Positions 46,201-58,800 of a stretch of 64,000 bases of DNA are shown here, one piece after another. The stretch is from Pilatotrama ljubarskyi (taxonomy: Eukaryota > Basidiomycota > Agaricomycetes > Polyporales > Polyporaceae): NCBI GenBank assembly GCA_022385805.1, contig MU277687.1, positions 340,245-404,244 on the forward strand. Reading direction: 5' to 3'. Under the pieces are notes generated by a model that worked only from the letters and a program-made list of their open reading frames with translations, made no database searches and had not been told where the DNA came from. A program made the position numbers and the translations under genes. Position 1 is the stretch's first letter. Each line of letters opens with the position of its first letter.

Positions 46201-47739
46201 ATAGTCTCATCGGAGAAAATACGTGAGACGGAAGGATATCCGTCGACGTGCGTAAGGATGGGCTCAGGCTCGTCGTTCGCGAGCGCGCTCTTCCTCACCG
46301 CTTCCCACAGTCTAGCATATTTGGAGTCCGTCAATTGGAATTCCGACTTGAGAGCGTCTGCGATAAGACGCAGAGGGTGCTGCTTCTGCCTGGTCGACTT
46401 CGCGTCGGGAAGCTGAGTCTCGATGCGAACATATAACGCGTCATGCTGTCTCGTAGAGAGGCGGGGACGAGGTAGGAGGTCCTTGTCCACGGATACCGTG
46501 GTGTCAGTTGACGGACTTCTATTGTGATACGGATATCCCTTGACGAGCTCTGCAAGCCGCAGTGGCATCTTCTTACGCGACATCTCGTCCCTACGAGGCA
46601 TTGGTCAAGCTGAGGCACCCTCTGAGGAGTATAAAAACATACCTGATGTGCGCCAAGAATAGGTGCTCCAGAATCCGGCCGGCACGTTCCCACCTGGAAT
46701 AGAACGAGGACCAGTCATCGTCTTGTTCGGTCCTCTTGGTCGTGAGCAGCCACAGCCCGAAGAACTTGGACAGCTTGCTACCAGATATGCCATTATGTTC
46801 TGAGTGTGCCGCGAGTGACGACACAATGTCCAGAGTTGCGGTCAGCAGCTGCAGATGGGAGGGCGGCAGTTGATGCACCAGCGCGTCCGAGAACGCGTTC
46901 AGGGGGAAGGACGAAGCGCGCTCTGCCTCCACGAATGTTTGGTACCACTTCCATTGCTCGTTCGTGCGGCCGAAGGAATCGCCTTCCAAGCGAAGGTGGC
47001 GGAGAGCCCAGCGTAGCACGGCGGCTATGTCGTGAGGGGAGCGCGTGTACTCGAGCTCGGTGTCGAAGGTTGAGAGAGCGGAAGTAGGGCTGGGAGAGAG
47101 CGTAGTAATGGGGCTTTTGGGAGCCAATGAGAGTATGAATAGGGAAATGAGCTTGCGCTGCACGTCCGGGGAGGCGGAATACCAGAACGGATGCATGACA
47201 CCCAAAGTCTCCAGGCCTGATGACAATCAACCAATGTATGCGACACTTTGACTATGTGACTCACCTCCATTGGCAATGATAGCTGAAGAACACGCCTTGA
47301 CAAGGAGTAGCGCCTCAAGAGGATTGAGTCGTCGCTCGCCAATGACATTGTCGGGCAGAACGGCTATGTCGTCCGGATCGCCCTCGAACACGACACCTAA
47401 CGCCCGACTGCGTTCCTCCTTCGGAACGGGCAGGTTGAGGGTGAGGTGGGGCGCATCTGACACGGTCTTACGCGCGTCCGGCGGAGGAGAAAGAGGGCGA
47501 GATTTGGGCCTGAACAGCGAGAACCCACTCTCCTTTTCCTTCTCTTTGTCCTTTTCTTTCTCTTTCTCTCGCCCTCTTGCCTTGGGTTTCTGGGGGGCCT
47601 CGTCGAACTTTGCTGCTGAGGGAGAGACTGTAGGAGAGACGGCCTCAAACTTGCCCTCGAGTAGGGAAGAGGCAGATGCTCGCTTGTTCGAGTCTTTCTC
47701 CTTCTTGCGCGGAAAGACCTTGGACAAGAATGCCGCCAT
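43244..47739 (-). CDS. Msb1/Mug8-domain cell-polarity protein with long Ala/Glu/Pro tail
   Basis: Six exons, 47739-47265, 47216-46643, 46590-44258, 44197-43595, 43540-43319 and 43257-43244, give 1,406 residues. The first 500 residues or so match the Msb1/Mug8 (DUF1708) family of yeast Msb1 and fission-yeast Mug8, which act with Cdc42/Rho1 and formins in polarised growth. Landmarks are MAAFLSKVFPRKKEKDSN, 'RALGVVFEGDPDDIAVLPDN', 'LEALLLVKACSSAIIANGGL', 'FYSRWERAGRILEHLFLAHI' and 'RDEMSRKKMPLRLAELVKGY'. From about 620 on, the chain is built almost only of Ala, Glu, Pro, Val, Ser and Thr (for example EEPVQEEETAKEEEISAHAP) and should be disordered. The last intron has a clear CTGAC branch site and gives the end EVSSD; if retained, the protein ends at 43278 instead. 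Assignment rests on the N-terminal domain only. Confidence 0.88.
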
Positions 47740-48736
47740 ATCGTGAGCTCGTAGCAGCAAAGAGGGGACCTAACGTCCGTCGCTGGGCCCGACGATGACG
47801 ACGACGGCGTAGAGGGTAAGGACAAGAGAGTACTTTGCGTTGGCGCCCGTACCACCCCTGTACCGATTTGGTAATCGGGCTGCTTATCCTGAACTCTCCG
47901 ACATCTTGCCTCAATCGCCTGCACACAAACCTCGCATGATCTGATAAATAGCCAAAATTATCCACGAGTTACACTTATGAGACTGATACACTGTGAGTAA
48001 AACTGCCAGCCCAATTGCTTCGACAACGTGTCTCGATGTTTGCTCGTGTTGTCCAAAGACTTCTGATCCTAACAAGTACAAACAGGATGCACAGCACGTG
48101 CGACTGTATTTCGTTGAACACACATGTGTCCTGCGCGTCTCGGACATGATACAACGTCGCAGGAGTTTTCTGCGGCATTATCTAGAATGGTCGTAACTGA
48201 TAGGACCAATTGCGGCCTCGGTTTTCGGCGGCGTTCCAAGCTTCACCGTCGAGTCCTCGTCTTCAATGTACCGCTCTATCGCAAACTCTGAAGTTTACAG
48301 GCCAGCGTGTTATGACTCCGGATCGGTATTTTACTCACGCTTCACTTGGATCGTCGCCAATGTAGACAAGCATTGACGCTCGTGCTAAGGGGATGTCGAC
48401 ACACGTGCCGCTGACGAAAACGCCGTGGGTATATATCGGCTCATGGGAAGCTATCGGATAGCCGCTGTATACACTACGAGTCTCGCATGGGCAGTAGGGT
48501 GCTATCCTCCAAGCTTCCACGACGACCCGCGAACGCAGCATCTGTTATTTTGTCACTCTCTCACGCCAGAAGGGATTCGAATCACTCGAGATGGTACAGT
48601 CTCGCCTCCTGAGCTCTACTGAGCGACTTACTGATAGGATCTTTTGTTCGGCTGCTATCGTTCACATTCGAAGACCTCCAATTTACCTGATGTGGAGCTC
48701 GGGGCCCTCCATCTGGTGTTGCCGACCTTTGAGGAC
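47740..48736. other. Divergent promoter region, Msb1-like / DUF6535 gene
   Basis: About 1 kb between two divergent genes. Only short frames occur. I checked a TTCGAATC match near 48575 as a possible tRNA T-arm, but the stems do not pair. Confidence 0.4.
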
Positions 48737-51700
48737 ATGGCCTATGCAAACGACAAACACCCGGGGCCCTACCCAGCGTCACATAATCCTGGCGTCCGCA
48801 CATATCCCAGAGCAGTACACACTGCCGATCTATCACCGCCTTTCCCAGCTACTACTCGCGCAAATGTACGGTTCGAGCACGTGATAGGTGCATCCGCTTC
48901 GCCGCCCAGCCGGGGCCGTCATACATACCCCTCCGGCAATGTGCAACCCGTCGCTGGGTATCCCACACAGAGTTGTCGACATTCGCGGGCTCAGCTCGTT
49001 GATGATGTGAACATCGAGCGAAACACGGAGAGAAGCCAGGCGGGCTCGCACCACGCGCAATCAGAGCAGCATGTACCGTCGCTCCGCACTCCAGGTGAAG
49101 CCCCTGGTATCCCTGCTACTCACAGCAACGCTCAGAGAAGGCCGAGATCCCTACTCCGTCGCTCAATCGGTGGTTCGCCAATGACTTCTGGGACGGACGC
49201 GCAATCCACTCCACAAGTTCCCTTCTCGAGGTTATGGAAAAGCCCGCGGCGCACAGAGGTACTTATCCTTGCATAGTCTGGAAAGCGTCGACTCACAAGC
49301 CTGATATAGGCAAAGACGACCACAGAACATGTATCTGGGCCTGAAGTGACGGCCGCAATTGAGGTATGAGTAGAGAAAGTCAGTTTTGTTCGCATAGTTT
49401 GACGCGTTTGACAGGTTCCGGCGGAAGCGGGGATGGCGGAAATATGGCCGTTGTATCTTGAACATGCTCTTGCTGAAGATAAGGAGACCGTGCAAGCATG
49501 GAACACGGATCTGGATTCCTTGCTCATTTTCGTGCGTCGGGGTCTTGGGAGGTCCATCTTCGTGAAGGCTGATTTGTGACTGCTACCAGGCGGCTTTGTT
49601 CTCCGCTGTCTTGACGGCGTTCATCATCGAGTCATACCAGGGCCTACAAGCAGATCCCACGGATGAGCTCCTCAATGCGATCCTCTACGAACTGCGAGCT
49701 ACGCGCAACGCGTCTGCTGCTGCGGAAGCACCCGTTCCGCGGTTTCGGGTGGCGGACTCCGCCGTGCGGGTCAACGTGTACTGGTTCTCGAGTCTGATCC
49801 TCAGTCTCGCCGCCGCGCTCATCACAATCCTGGCCAAGCAATGGGTCAATTACTTGCTAGCAGGCCTCTCTCCACACCCGTCAACAAGAGCACGGCATCG
49901 TCAGTACCGCGTAGATGGTATGCACAAGTGGAACTTACCCGCCATCATCTCCTTCCTGCCTATCCTCTTGCACGTCTCTCTTCTGCTGTTCTTCGCTGGC
50001 CTTATCGACTTCGTATGGGGACTCAACGAAAGCGTCGCGATCGTGTCAGCGCTCTTGGTGTGTACGACTTCTGTCGTGTACGCGGCCGCGAACATGCTAG
50101 CCTACGTTTACCCTGAATGCCTGTTCAAGACTTCGGTGACCGTCCTTGTCGCAGCGGCCATCTCTGTCCTTGTCTTCACCTGGGGGAAAATCTGTCTCGC
50201 GGCCGTAAAAGTCTCCAGAGTCTTCCGCAAGTACTCGGCTCGCACCTCCCAGGTCTGTCGCGCTTGGGTCCGTGGTTCACGTTACGCTGCAGAGGACGAG
50301 CTCCAGATTCAGCTGCAGAGGGTGGGGACGTTTCCCGCCTCGGTGGCACGGAAATCTGAACCACTTCGCAATTCCTCGCTTCGGAGCCAAGACGAGAAGT
50401 TGATTGAGAAGGACAAATCCTCCGTTGACTCTCGCATCTTGCTGTGGCTCTTGCATCACTCGGATCGCTTACACGGAACGGAGAGACTAACCCTAGCGCT
50501 CATACGCTTCCCTCACCTTGTCCTACATCGAATGCTTTTCATCCAGCAGGGCGCGTTTGCTTGTCTAGAGCGTCATCTGCTGTCGTATCCGTATGACGCG
50601 TACGTCAGCATGCCAGAGGGCCACCGAACCTCGGTGATATCCAGTTTTTTGACGCTCGCGATTCTCGAGTCCGAGGCAGGGACGGACAATACGCAAGATC
50701 CCGCGCAGCGCTCTGCAGCTCTCGACCCTGAAGACATGCTCAAGGTCCATCACACCCGTCAGCTGTTCCTCACTGTACAGGCTACGACCAATCCTGCTCC
50801 TTCTCCTCTGTCCCCGACTTCGTTCCCCATCATTATCTCCTATCTCGAAGAAGCACAACATCTGCCTCTGCCCTTGTTGGCCGCGATTCTGCGCCTCTCA
50901 ATCAGGATGCCAGAGGCCCCGGAGATGCGAAGCTCTCAGTCTGTCAAGTCGCTCATCCATACTTTCCTCTTCCGGGTAGCCACAGCCAAGCTGAGTTCGG
51001 AAGAGGGCTGGTATGTCATGCACGCCGTGAACACGGTCATCTACCTGGCACTCCATGATGTGTCTTATCCAGAGCGTCATGGCTTTGTGGTCCCTTTCAT
51101 CGGCGATGCCGTATTCTGGCTCAACTACCTGTCGAAACTGATGCATCGACCGGCGATGACTGATGCCGCCTGTCGCCAGATTTGCTGGGCTGTTTGCACT
51201 CTGACCTCTGATCCCGCCGCCTCCCCATCGCCAAGCGACGAAGGCGCAGCTGTTATCAAGCCACGCATTCTGAGGTTGAATGGAGTCCAATCCTTCGCGA
51301 GGCGCCTCACGTCCTTGGTATCTCCGCCCGACGAAGCGCATCCAGATCATCTATGTGCTGCTCTTGTCACCTTGGAAGGTCTCCTGTGGAACTCGACCCC
51401 GGCCGCTCGAGCCGACATAGATTGCATCGCGCGGGTCCTGATTTCAAGACACACCGCATTCACCGCTAGGTTCTACCGGTGCCTCAAGCAGCGGCGCATG
51501 GGCCCTGAAACGTCGGAATTGGTCAGACTTGTGGTGTCCATCACGCGCATCGCGATGTATCTCTCCGTACACCATCAGTACTTCTGCAAAAGTCTGAGAG
51601 GGTCTGACACAGNNNNNNNNNNNNNNNNNNNNNNNNNNNNNNNNNNNNNNNNNNNNNNNNNNNNNNNNNNNNNNNNNNNNNNNNNNNNNNNNNNNNNNNN

Positions 51701-53591
51701 NNNNNNNNNNNNNNNNNNNNNNNNNNNNNNNNNNNNNTCAAACTTCTTCGTGTGTATCACTGACTCATCCTATGTACCTTCACTATGTATTACACAGCTA
51801 TGTGATGTGTAACTAAACTGCTATCACTTCGTATTGTCCCCAAGTTGACACCTCCTGGATGAGCCTTTCTATGCTATTGGCAACACAATTCTTGTTCTAA
51901 AGAGCTTGTAATTAGTCATGAGGTTTGTCCTACATATCTACAACATACTTGACACCAAAAGACCCAATGAAAGGCTCCTGGGAAGCAGCAGAAGCAGGGC
52001 AGACAGGTCTGAAGGGTCTGAGTGAGAAAAGCTCAGACGTGCCAGACGCTCAGAGATTTGCAAAAGTACTGATGACCAACCACGTACGAGCGAGAAGCTG
52101 AGAATACCCTTACTGCGGAACGCCCTCGCCATCCTCCAGCAATTGCTAGAGATCGGCCAACGCGATCCCTAATCCCTTGTCTTCGACGTTTGTGCGATCC
52201 AGCAGGCGTCTTCCAGTGGTCTGGGCGTAGCAAAGCTGCAGTTGAACGAGGCCCGACGTTGGGTCTACCGGGCGATTAGTCGCATCGCTATGTTGGCTTT
52301 GAGCGCAGATGGCCTCGATGGCAGTGCTGCACCTTCCTCTCCCCTGGACCCCCTCGACCTGGTAGTCGCAGACTACTCCGATAATACTTTGGGATCAGAG
52401 CTTGTCGTAGTTCTCGCCATTCTTACCAAATCCCGCCCCGACTTGGAGCACGACACGTATACATACACACTCGAGATCTACACCCGTATGCTGGAGGATG
52501 TCTTCACGCTACGAGGGATTGGAGGTCTCACTCCGCCCCAATCTCCGGATCCCTGTACTGTCGGGAATTGGGATTGGGATCGCATACGTATCGTCGCGCA
52601 CTTTGTCCAGCACAGTGGACTTTCATCACTGCTTGCGCTTCTTGATCGGAGCAAGCCAGGATCGCCGGTCGCGGTCCAACCGATCCTGCGCCTCGTTGAG
52701 TCCATCCTCGGCCACGATGCAACCGAAGGATACAAGCATGACAAGACTTCTCCTGCAGCGAGGCTTGCGCATTGGGTTCTCGAAACTCCACAATGGACAT
52801 CGTTCCACTCGGAGCTGCTCACCGCGCGGTATATCAAGCGGCTTACCAGTCCGGCACATACGCGGGGGTCCGAGCTGAATCGTACCATCCAGGTTTCAAC
52901 GCACCTCATGCTCTATGGTAATCTGGCTTTAGACTGCCCAGATCTCAGGGTGGTCAGCAGCACAATGACGCTCCTTTCCTCGCTGCCACCCAGACCGCAT
53001 AGCAAGGGCGAGCTATCGATCTACCAAACGAATGTGCGTCGCCATATATGGGGAGTATTGGCCAGTTTGGGCGCGTTCTGTACGTTGGGGATCCACTTCG
53101 ACCACTGCCACGATGGAGTTCCTCGTCAATACTACAACTTTGATACCATCGATCCGGACCAAAGCGCCGCTGGTCTCATTCGGACCCTCATGCTCGCCAC
53201 CCTGCTGGATCGTGGTGCTGGTCGCAGCGTCCAGTGGCGGGGCCATTGCGGAGAGTGTAGCATCAGGCCGCCAGAGTACTTCCACATACGGTACCTTCAA
53301 TCCGGCGCGGCACGGTCTGCTAGTATCCCAAGGGTGTTCAACGAGGTGGTCGCAATCACGCTCAAGACGATCTCTGACATTTGGAAGTACGAAGACGTGG
53401 AGTCGGCAGAGGTACGACGGCAGCTTGTGCGCCATGGTCTTGCTTTCCGTTTGCAAGAGTTCCTACTCCTGGCGGACGAGTCGCATATGCCATTGGCACG
53501 GTCCATCTTCAGTAGCGTTGGAGATCCACTGCCAGGTCTCGATAGTGTGGGTGGAATCATGGTGGAAGCGTTCGAAGGTAAGCATTGGTAG
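48737..53591 (+). CDS. DUF6535 membrane protein, interrupted by a repeat element and an assembly gap
   Basis: Exons 48737-49258, 49310-49363, 49415-49531 and 49590 onward read cleanly to 51572. The DUF6535 domain starts near residue 197 ('IWPLYLEHALAEDKETVQAW') and carries about five membrane helices ('FSAVLTAFIIESYQGL', 'VYWFSSLILSLAAALITILA', 'IISFLPILLHVSLLLFFAGL', 'VAIVSALLVCTTSVVYAAAN', 'SVTVLVAAAISVLVFTW'). A long cytosolic helical region follows, as usual in this mushroom-specific family of unknown function. At 51573 the frame meets an inverted-repeat element containing a run of N. The matching C-terminal frame resumes at 52077 and runs to 53591, but has a stop (TAA) at 52170. The gene may be broken, may splice around the element, or two paralogue fragments may abut. 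A donor at 53579 could add a further exon ('DKPGVAFKSPS'). Confidence 0.85.
51573..52074. mobile_element. Candidate non-autonomous element with terminal inverted repeats (MITE-like)
   Basis: The left end 51573-51597 and the reverse complement of the right end 52050-52074 match at 22 of 25 positions. Both begin CATCAGTACTT, then YTGCAAA and TCTGA. The interior seen so far is richer in A/T than the flanks and has no open frame, and 125 internal bases are N. The dinucleotide AC flanks both ends. Removing the element with one AC copy brings the left and right DUF6535 reading frames into register, which supports insertion into that gene, though AC could be chance. Superfamily cannot be assigned. 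Confidence 0.55.
51613..51737. other. Assembly gap (125 N)
   Basis: A run of 125 undetermined bases inside the candidate inverted-repeat element. Its true length is unknown, and repeats commonly cause such gaps. Confidence 0.99.
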
Positions 53592-54506
53592 AGGTCCCTT
53601 GGATCTCGAAGCAGTTTGCGGTAACTGACTGTCATATCTGTCCCCATGACAGACAAGCCTGGGGTCGCCTTCAAGTCACCATCCATGACCCTCGAAGCTC
53701 CAAGCTCAAGGTATGCGTGGATACTATCCAGACCGACTATCCAGATCGTTTCCTGTCATCTCAATTCCAAGACGATGCAATACTGATTCTTACCACATAG
53801 TAGTGAGGCGGCCTCGAGTTGCGTGACGCTGCAGCCACTCACGGTATCCGATATCGATACAACGCACACAATGTTACAATGACGTTGTCCGGATGGCACG
53901 CAAAGCCATCATGCATAGCTAACATCTACCCAGTCTCCCTCTTCCTTCAAGGCGTATGCGTCCTTCGTTGCCTAATCTCATGATCAGCCGTGCGTACAAC
54001 GGCTCCGAGTCCATTCTCCTGATCCTATTAGCTCGGGTGAATCAGCTATGGCGAATGCAACGGACAGGAGCTATACCAGGATTTGTGACCGCTTTCCCTA
54101 TTAATTTTACCTGGGGTCCGACTTGTTCACACATTTCCCCGAAAGCATTTCTGACAAGCTGAGTATTGAGACAGAACTTCGTCGGTCCTCGTGGTGACCT
54201 CGTGTTTGTAGAGTGCGCCTGCCTTCAACCAGGCCGCCTCGCCACGCGAATCATGAGCGCTCTTGCTTGCTCTTTTTCCACCAGCCCGGATTCTAACAAG
54301 GCTCGTAGACTGGCAGAGCTCAGATCCTGAGCCCTTGCCAATCGTTTGCGACGAAAGTAACCGAGCGTCTGAGCCGCGAAGAGGATCACACTAGTTGGTA
54401 TACGGCGTATTCTGCCGCGCCTTGACCGCATAGCCAAGGTCTGACGTCTACTAGCCCTGTCTGGTACTTTATAGCCTCACAAGTGGCTTCGGCAGTTTCG
54501 ATTGAA
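53592..54506. other. Intergenic, DUF6535 gene to BTB gene
   Basis: It may hold a last short exon of the DUF6535 gene (53653-53787). A 70-codon minus frame at 54225-54437 ('RKRLARAQDLSSASLRALLE') looks slightly protein-like but has no family match that I know of. Otherwise nothing was seen. Confidence 0.4.
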
Positions 54507-55631
54507 ATGCATCCCGATGCTGGTGCGGTAAAGGCTCGTCGGCATGCCGGGACACAGACGACGTTCAATCCAGACCCCGCGAGTGCTACCTCCACATTCA
54601 AGCGGGACAGTGAGCTCTGGTTTGAAGATGGAAACCTCTTCGTCATGGCGCGAGACCGTGAATACAAAGTCTACAAAGGCATTCTCATGAGACATTCCCC
54701 CGTCTTCAGGGACGTACTCTCGCACCCCACACGAGAGACAATGCATGCCACGGTCGAGATCAGGCGCAGTGTCGAGCAAGGAGATGATGGACAGGCTCGC
54801 ACCGTGCTGCATCTGCCTGACTCCCCGGAAGATCTGGGCCACTTCCTGCGCCTCTTCTTTCCCGGCCATAGCCTCAAGTACGTCTCAAGTATCACTGCAT
54901 ACATCCTCGCGCACCAACGGCTTATTTGCAGCATCTGGGCTCTCGAGCCGACGATCCACCAGCTATCCGCATGTATCCGCCTCGGCAAGAAGTACCAGTG
55001 CGACCAGGTAGTCCGCCTCAGCTTGGACTACTTGAAGAAGTGGTTCACGGAGACCAGCGACGCCTGGTTCAACGTCGGAGATACCATCGACCCCCCACAA
55101 TTTCAGCGCATCCACGTTATCGGTGTTGTCAACCTCGCGCGACTCGCAGATGCCCCCTCCCTCCTGCCCACCGCGCTCATGCTGTGCTGCACGCTGGGCG
55201 CGGAGATCGTGGACGGCTTTACGCGCGAGGACGGGACGCGAGAAACGCTCTCGCCCGAGGATCTCGGACGCGTCTTCGCGGCGAAAGCGAAACTCCTGCG
55301 CTTTCACTTACGGGCGACCCATCAGCTCTTCCAGGAGGAGGTCGCTCCAGGATGCGCCCGCTCCCGTGTGTGCGCCGGGGTGCTCAGTCGGCTGCTCGGC
55401 AAGGTCGTCGACGACGAGGGGCTCTTCAATGACCTCCGATGGTCCTCTGACTGGGACTACTATGTGGATGCGAACGAAGTCGCTGCCGATTGCCGGCGCG
55501 AGCTGTGCTCCAGATGCTACGAGATGGTCACAGAGAGTAGGGCGCGAGAGATTCGTACGCAGCTATTCAACGACATGCCTTCCATGATGGGTGTGACAGT
55601 GGAGAACTGGGCTGGGAAGGTCGAGACTTGA
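54507..55631 (+). CDS. BTB/POZ domain protein (Agaricomycete expansion)
   Basis: Two exons, 54507-54877 and 54932-55631, give 356 residues. The BTB fold is at about 35-160: 'RDSELWFEDGNLFVMARDRE' (the DGNL variant of the usual DG.V), 'YKVYKGILMRHSPVFRDVLS', 'VLHLPDSPEDLGHFLRLFFP', then after the splice 'IHQLSACIRLGKKYQCDQVV' and 'LSLDYLKKWF'. The 54-base intron is a multiple of three and stop-free, so an unspliced reading also stays open. Splicing is preferred because GTACGT...TTTGCAG are good sites and the retained peptide interrupts the fold. The C-terminal half is helical with a Cys/Trp cluster. Such proteins are very numerous in mushrooms. Some BTB proteins act as Cul3 adaptors, but no function is known for this group. 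The next gene converges on it with 228 bases between. Confidence 0.9.
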   Translation: MHPDAGAVKARRHAGTQTTFNPDPASATSTFKRDSELWFEDGNLFVMARDREYKVYKGILMRHSPVFRDVLSHPTRETMHATVEIRRSVEQGDDGQARTVLHLPDSPEDLGHFLRLFFPGHSLKYVSSITAYILAHQRLICSIWALEPTIHQLSACIRLGKKYQCDQVVRLSLDYLKKWFTETSDAWFNVGDTIDPPQFQRIHVIGVVNLARLADAPSLLPTALMLCCTLGAEIVDGFTREDGTRETLSPEDLGRVFAAKAKLLRFHLRATHQLFQEEVAPGCARSRVCAGVLSRLLGKVVDDEGLFNDLRWSSDWDYYVDANEVAADCRRELCSRCYEMVTESRAREIRTQLFNDMPSMMGVTVENWAGKVET

Positions 55632-55859
55632 GTACTTGAGTGCCAGCTGGGTACTCATGCTTCGGCTGCCAGCACTCCCTGGAGTAGACACTTCCCTCGA
55701 ATGGCCGGCCGCACAGCCGGACCATGGGTGGTACACGCACCATATCCTGGTTGTACATCATACGTTGCACGTGTGTCACTAGGTATACATCCCGAAGCCA
55801 GCTTACGATCCTAAGCACATGCTTTTTGGGTACGAGGGAGGGCGAGACGTCCATAGCGT

Positions 55860-58800
55860 TCACTCCACCTTCGTGCTCTCGATGTTCCAGTACTCCTGGG
55901 CGTAGTCCTGGATCGCGCGGTCGGAGCTGAATTTGCCCATCTGCAGAACGGTGTTAGGGTGGATATTCCGAGAAGTGTTCGAACGTGTCACGAACCTTGG
56001 CGGTGGTCTTGATGCTCTTCTTGATCCACTCCGTGCGGTCCTGGTACGCCTCGTCAACGAGCTTGAGGGCCTGGATGTCTGTATCTCATGCATTAGTACC
56101 CTATGTGGAGGCAGAAACCATGGAAGAGTCGCACAAGAGTCGAAGTCCTCAGTGAGCAGGTAGTAATCGTGCTGGCGGATCGTGTTGAGCAGCCTGACAT
56201 GAAACATCAGCACTCCGCATCCAGAAGTAAGCCAAAGCTCGCCCAATACGCACGGGTCGTACACCGCGCCGTCGCCGAAGCGTCCCGCAGACACCTCGTT
56301 GAGAACGCGCGCGAGAGGAGGGCATTTCTGCTCCACCGGGACCGGGTGGTACATGTGCTGGTAACGCAGGTCCTCGACGGCAGGCGTCAAGTGCCCGAAG
56401 AAGACTACGATTGAATGCAGTCGGTCAGCGACCAGCTACCTCCCGCTAAGCGTATGAGGAACGGTACGCACAGACGTTGCTCTCGCCGACCTCCTCCGCG
56501 ATCTCGATGTTCGCGCCGTCGACGGTACCGACGAGCAGACCGCCGTTCAGGCAGAACTTCATGTTCGAGGTGCCCGACGCCTCCGTGCCGGCCGTCGAGA
56601 TGTGCTGGCTGATATCAGATGCGGGAATGAGGATCTCGGCGAGCGAGACGGAGTAATCCGGCAGGAAGTAGAGGCTGAGGAGGTCCTTAGTGTCCGGGTC
56701 GGAGTTGATGACTCGCGCGACGTTGACGATGAGTCGGATGGTCTGGAGTACAACATATGAGCTAGGTGCCGAACGGCTGTATTTGAGTGAGAAGACGCAC
56801 CAGCTTGGCGATGTAGTCTGGATAAGGCAAATCTTTCAGCTCTCGCCCTAATTGAGTAGCAATAATAACGCTTACATCCGGGCGCAGCCTTGCCGGCAAA
56901 GAAGACGACCTTCGAGTTGACCTTCTTGCGCTCCTCGGGGGTCATGTCCTTCAGCGTCAGGTACCTCTGTATGCGCCAAATCAGTAGTCGTTCCTACCCA
57001 CTCCTCCAGGAAGGACGTACGTGAATGACGCCCATGATGTTCAGCGTTTGCCGCTGTGCGAATACCTTCGTCAGCTGGAGCCGCAGCAATCCTACCACCG
57101 ACCGGCACCGACCTTGTACTCATGCAGACGCTGCAATTGCGCAACCCATCAGCACGGTGCCTCTTACCGAAACCTCAAGGGAGAACAGACCTTGATCTGG
57201 ACGTCGAACATCGCGCGCGTGTTGACCTTGAAGCCAAGCGTGGTCTCGACGTAGTGCGCGAGGCGCTCCTTGTTGCTCTGCTTCACCGCCGCCCACTTCT
57301 TCTGGAACGTCGGGTTATCCACGTGCTCCAGCAGACCCTGGTTGGGACGCTGTGAGTATGGGAAGACAGGCGGGGAACAAGGCTAGCTTGCCTCGAGCTT
57401 GGTGAGGTCCTTCAGGAAGACGGCCTTCGGCAGCTTGAGCGTCTCGCTGATAAGGTTGCTCAAGCCAGGGTTGCACTGTTAACGTGGGTATGAGCATCCA
57501 TTGCTGAGCCGACGGGCGCTTTTCGAACAAACCTGGTCCAGCCAGCGACGAGGCGTGACTATCCGACATTGAGGGTGAGTATGTACCACGATTATTGGGA
57601 GCTCTGATGGACTACGCACTGCCGTTGGTGACGTTCGAGAACCTACAAAGGCCGGTCTGTCAGTACTGCTCAGACGCTGACGGGCACAATGCGATGCACT
57701 CACTTGCTGACACCGTAGAATTCGACGAAGTCCTTCATGATCGTCATGCGCACGAGCTCACTGTGAAGCTGTGGAGTACACAGCACATGAGTCCTCTATT
57801 TTGCAATTATGCAGCGACTAACGAACCTCGGCGACACCATTGACCTTCCTGCTACCTGCTCAGGGATGAGCATCTTGGAGAAAGCAAGTGACTGCATGAA
57901 ACGTACCGATGCAAGCGAGGTTCGCCATCCGGACGTTCTTCGGGAAGCCCTCTGCAAAAACGATCCCTCAATTGCGAGTCTCTCGCCGAAGCATCTCAAC
58001 GACATACCCTCAATAAGCGACATGCGCGCCAGCCTGTCCTTGTCTCCCGGGAACTTGCGCTCGACGGCTGAAAAGGAGGTTAGCGGAAAGTACATAGCAC
58101 GCTGGCGACGCATGTACCTTGCAGGAACAACCTAGAAGTCTCATGGTAAACATATCATCGTCAGACTCGAGCAGTTCGGTTTCACTTACAGGTTCTGCGT
58201 GGCAATGACGGGACGTGGTAATGTTAGCGTCAGCCTTTCCTGCGAGCGAGCCCTAACTCACAATGTCGTAAATGATCTGCATGTGCCTGTCCCGACGCTC
58301 AGCATCCCATCCATGCCCTTATGAAGACGGCAGTCGGCTTACCTAGGGAGCAAGCTCTCCATGAGCGGCACTGGCCACTTCTCCAACGCTTCCTGTCAAC
58401 CGTGCCGTCGCATCAGCGCCGGACCTCAAGCGCGCGGAGCAAGCGACAACGTACCGGAAGAACGGTGTGGTTCGTGAAGAAGAACGTGTTGGTGACAATC
58501 TCCCACGCCTTGTCCCAGGGCACGTCCTCTTCGTCGACGAGGATGCGCATCAGCTCGGGGATGGCGAGCGTCGGGTGGGTCTATAGTCACTCTGCCATGA
58601 GTACGCGGCTACGAGATACGACGGCATGAAGGCTTACGTCGTTCAGCTGGATGGCAACGACTTCGAAGCGATGAGAAGTAAGTCAGGAGACTCGCAGGAA
58701 CAGAAGGGAGGGGAACTGACAGTCGGGGAACTCGGACAGAGGCTTGTCCGTGTTCTTGAAGCGCCGCATGATGTCCGCGAGACTCGCCGCCGTCCAGAAG

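Noticed and set aside
48560..48640. Possible tRNA suggested by TTCGAATC
   Set aside because: Neither the T-stem nor the acceptor stem can be paired on either strand. No convincing tRNA or rRNA was found in the window, although a covariance search was not possible.
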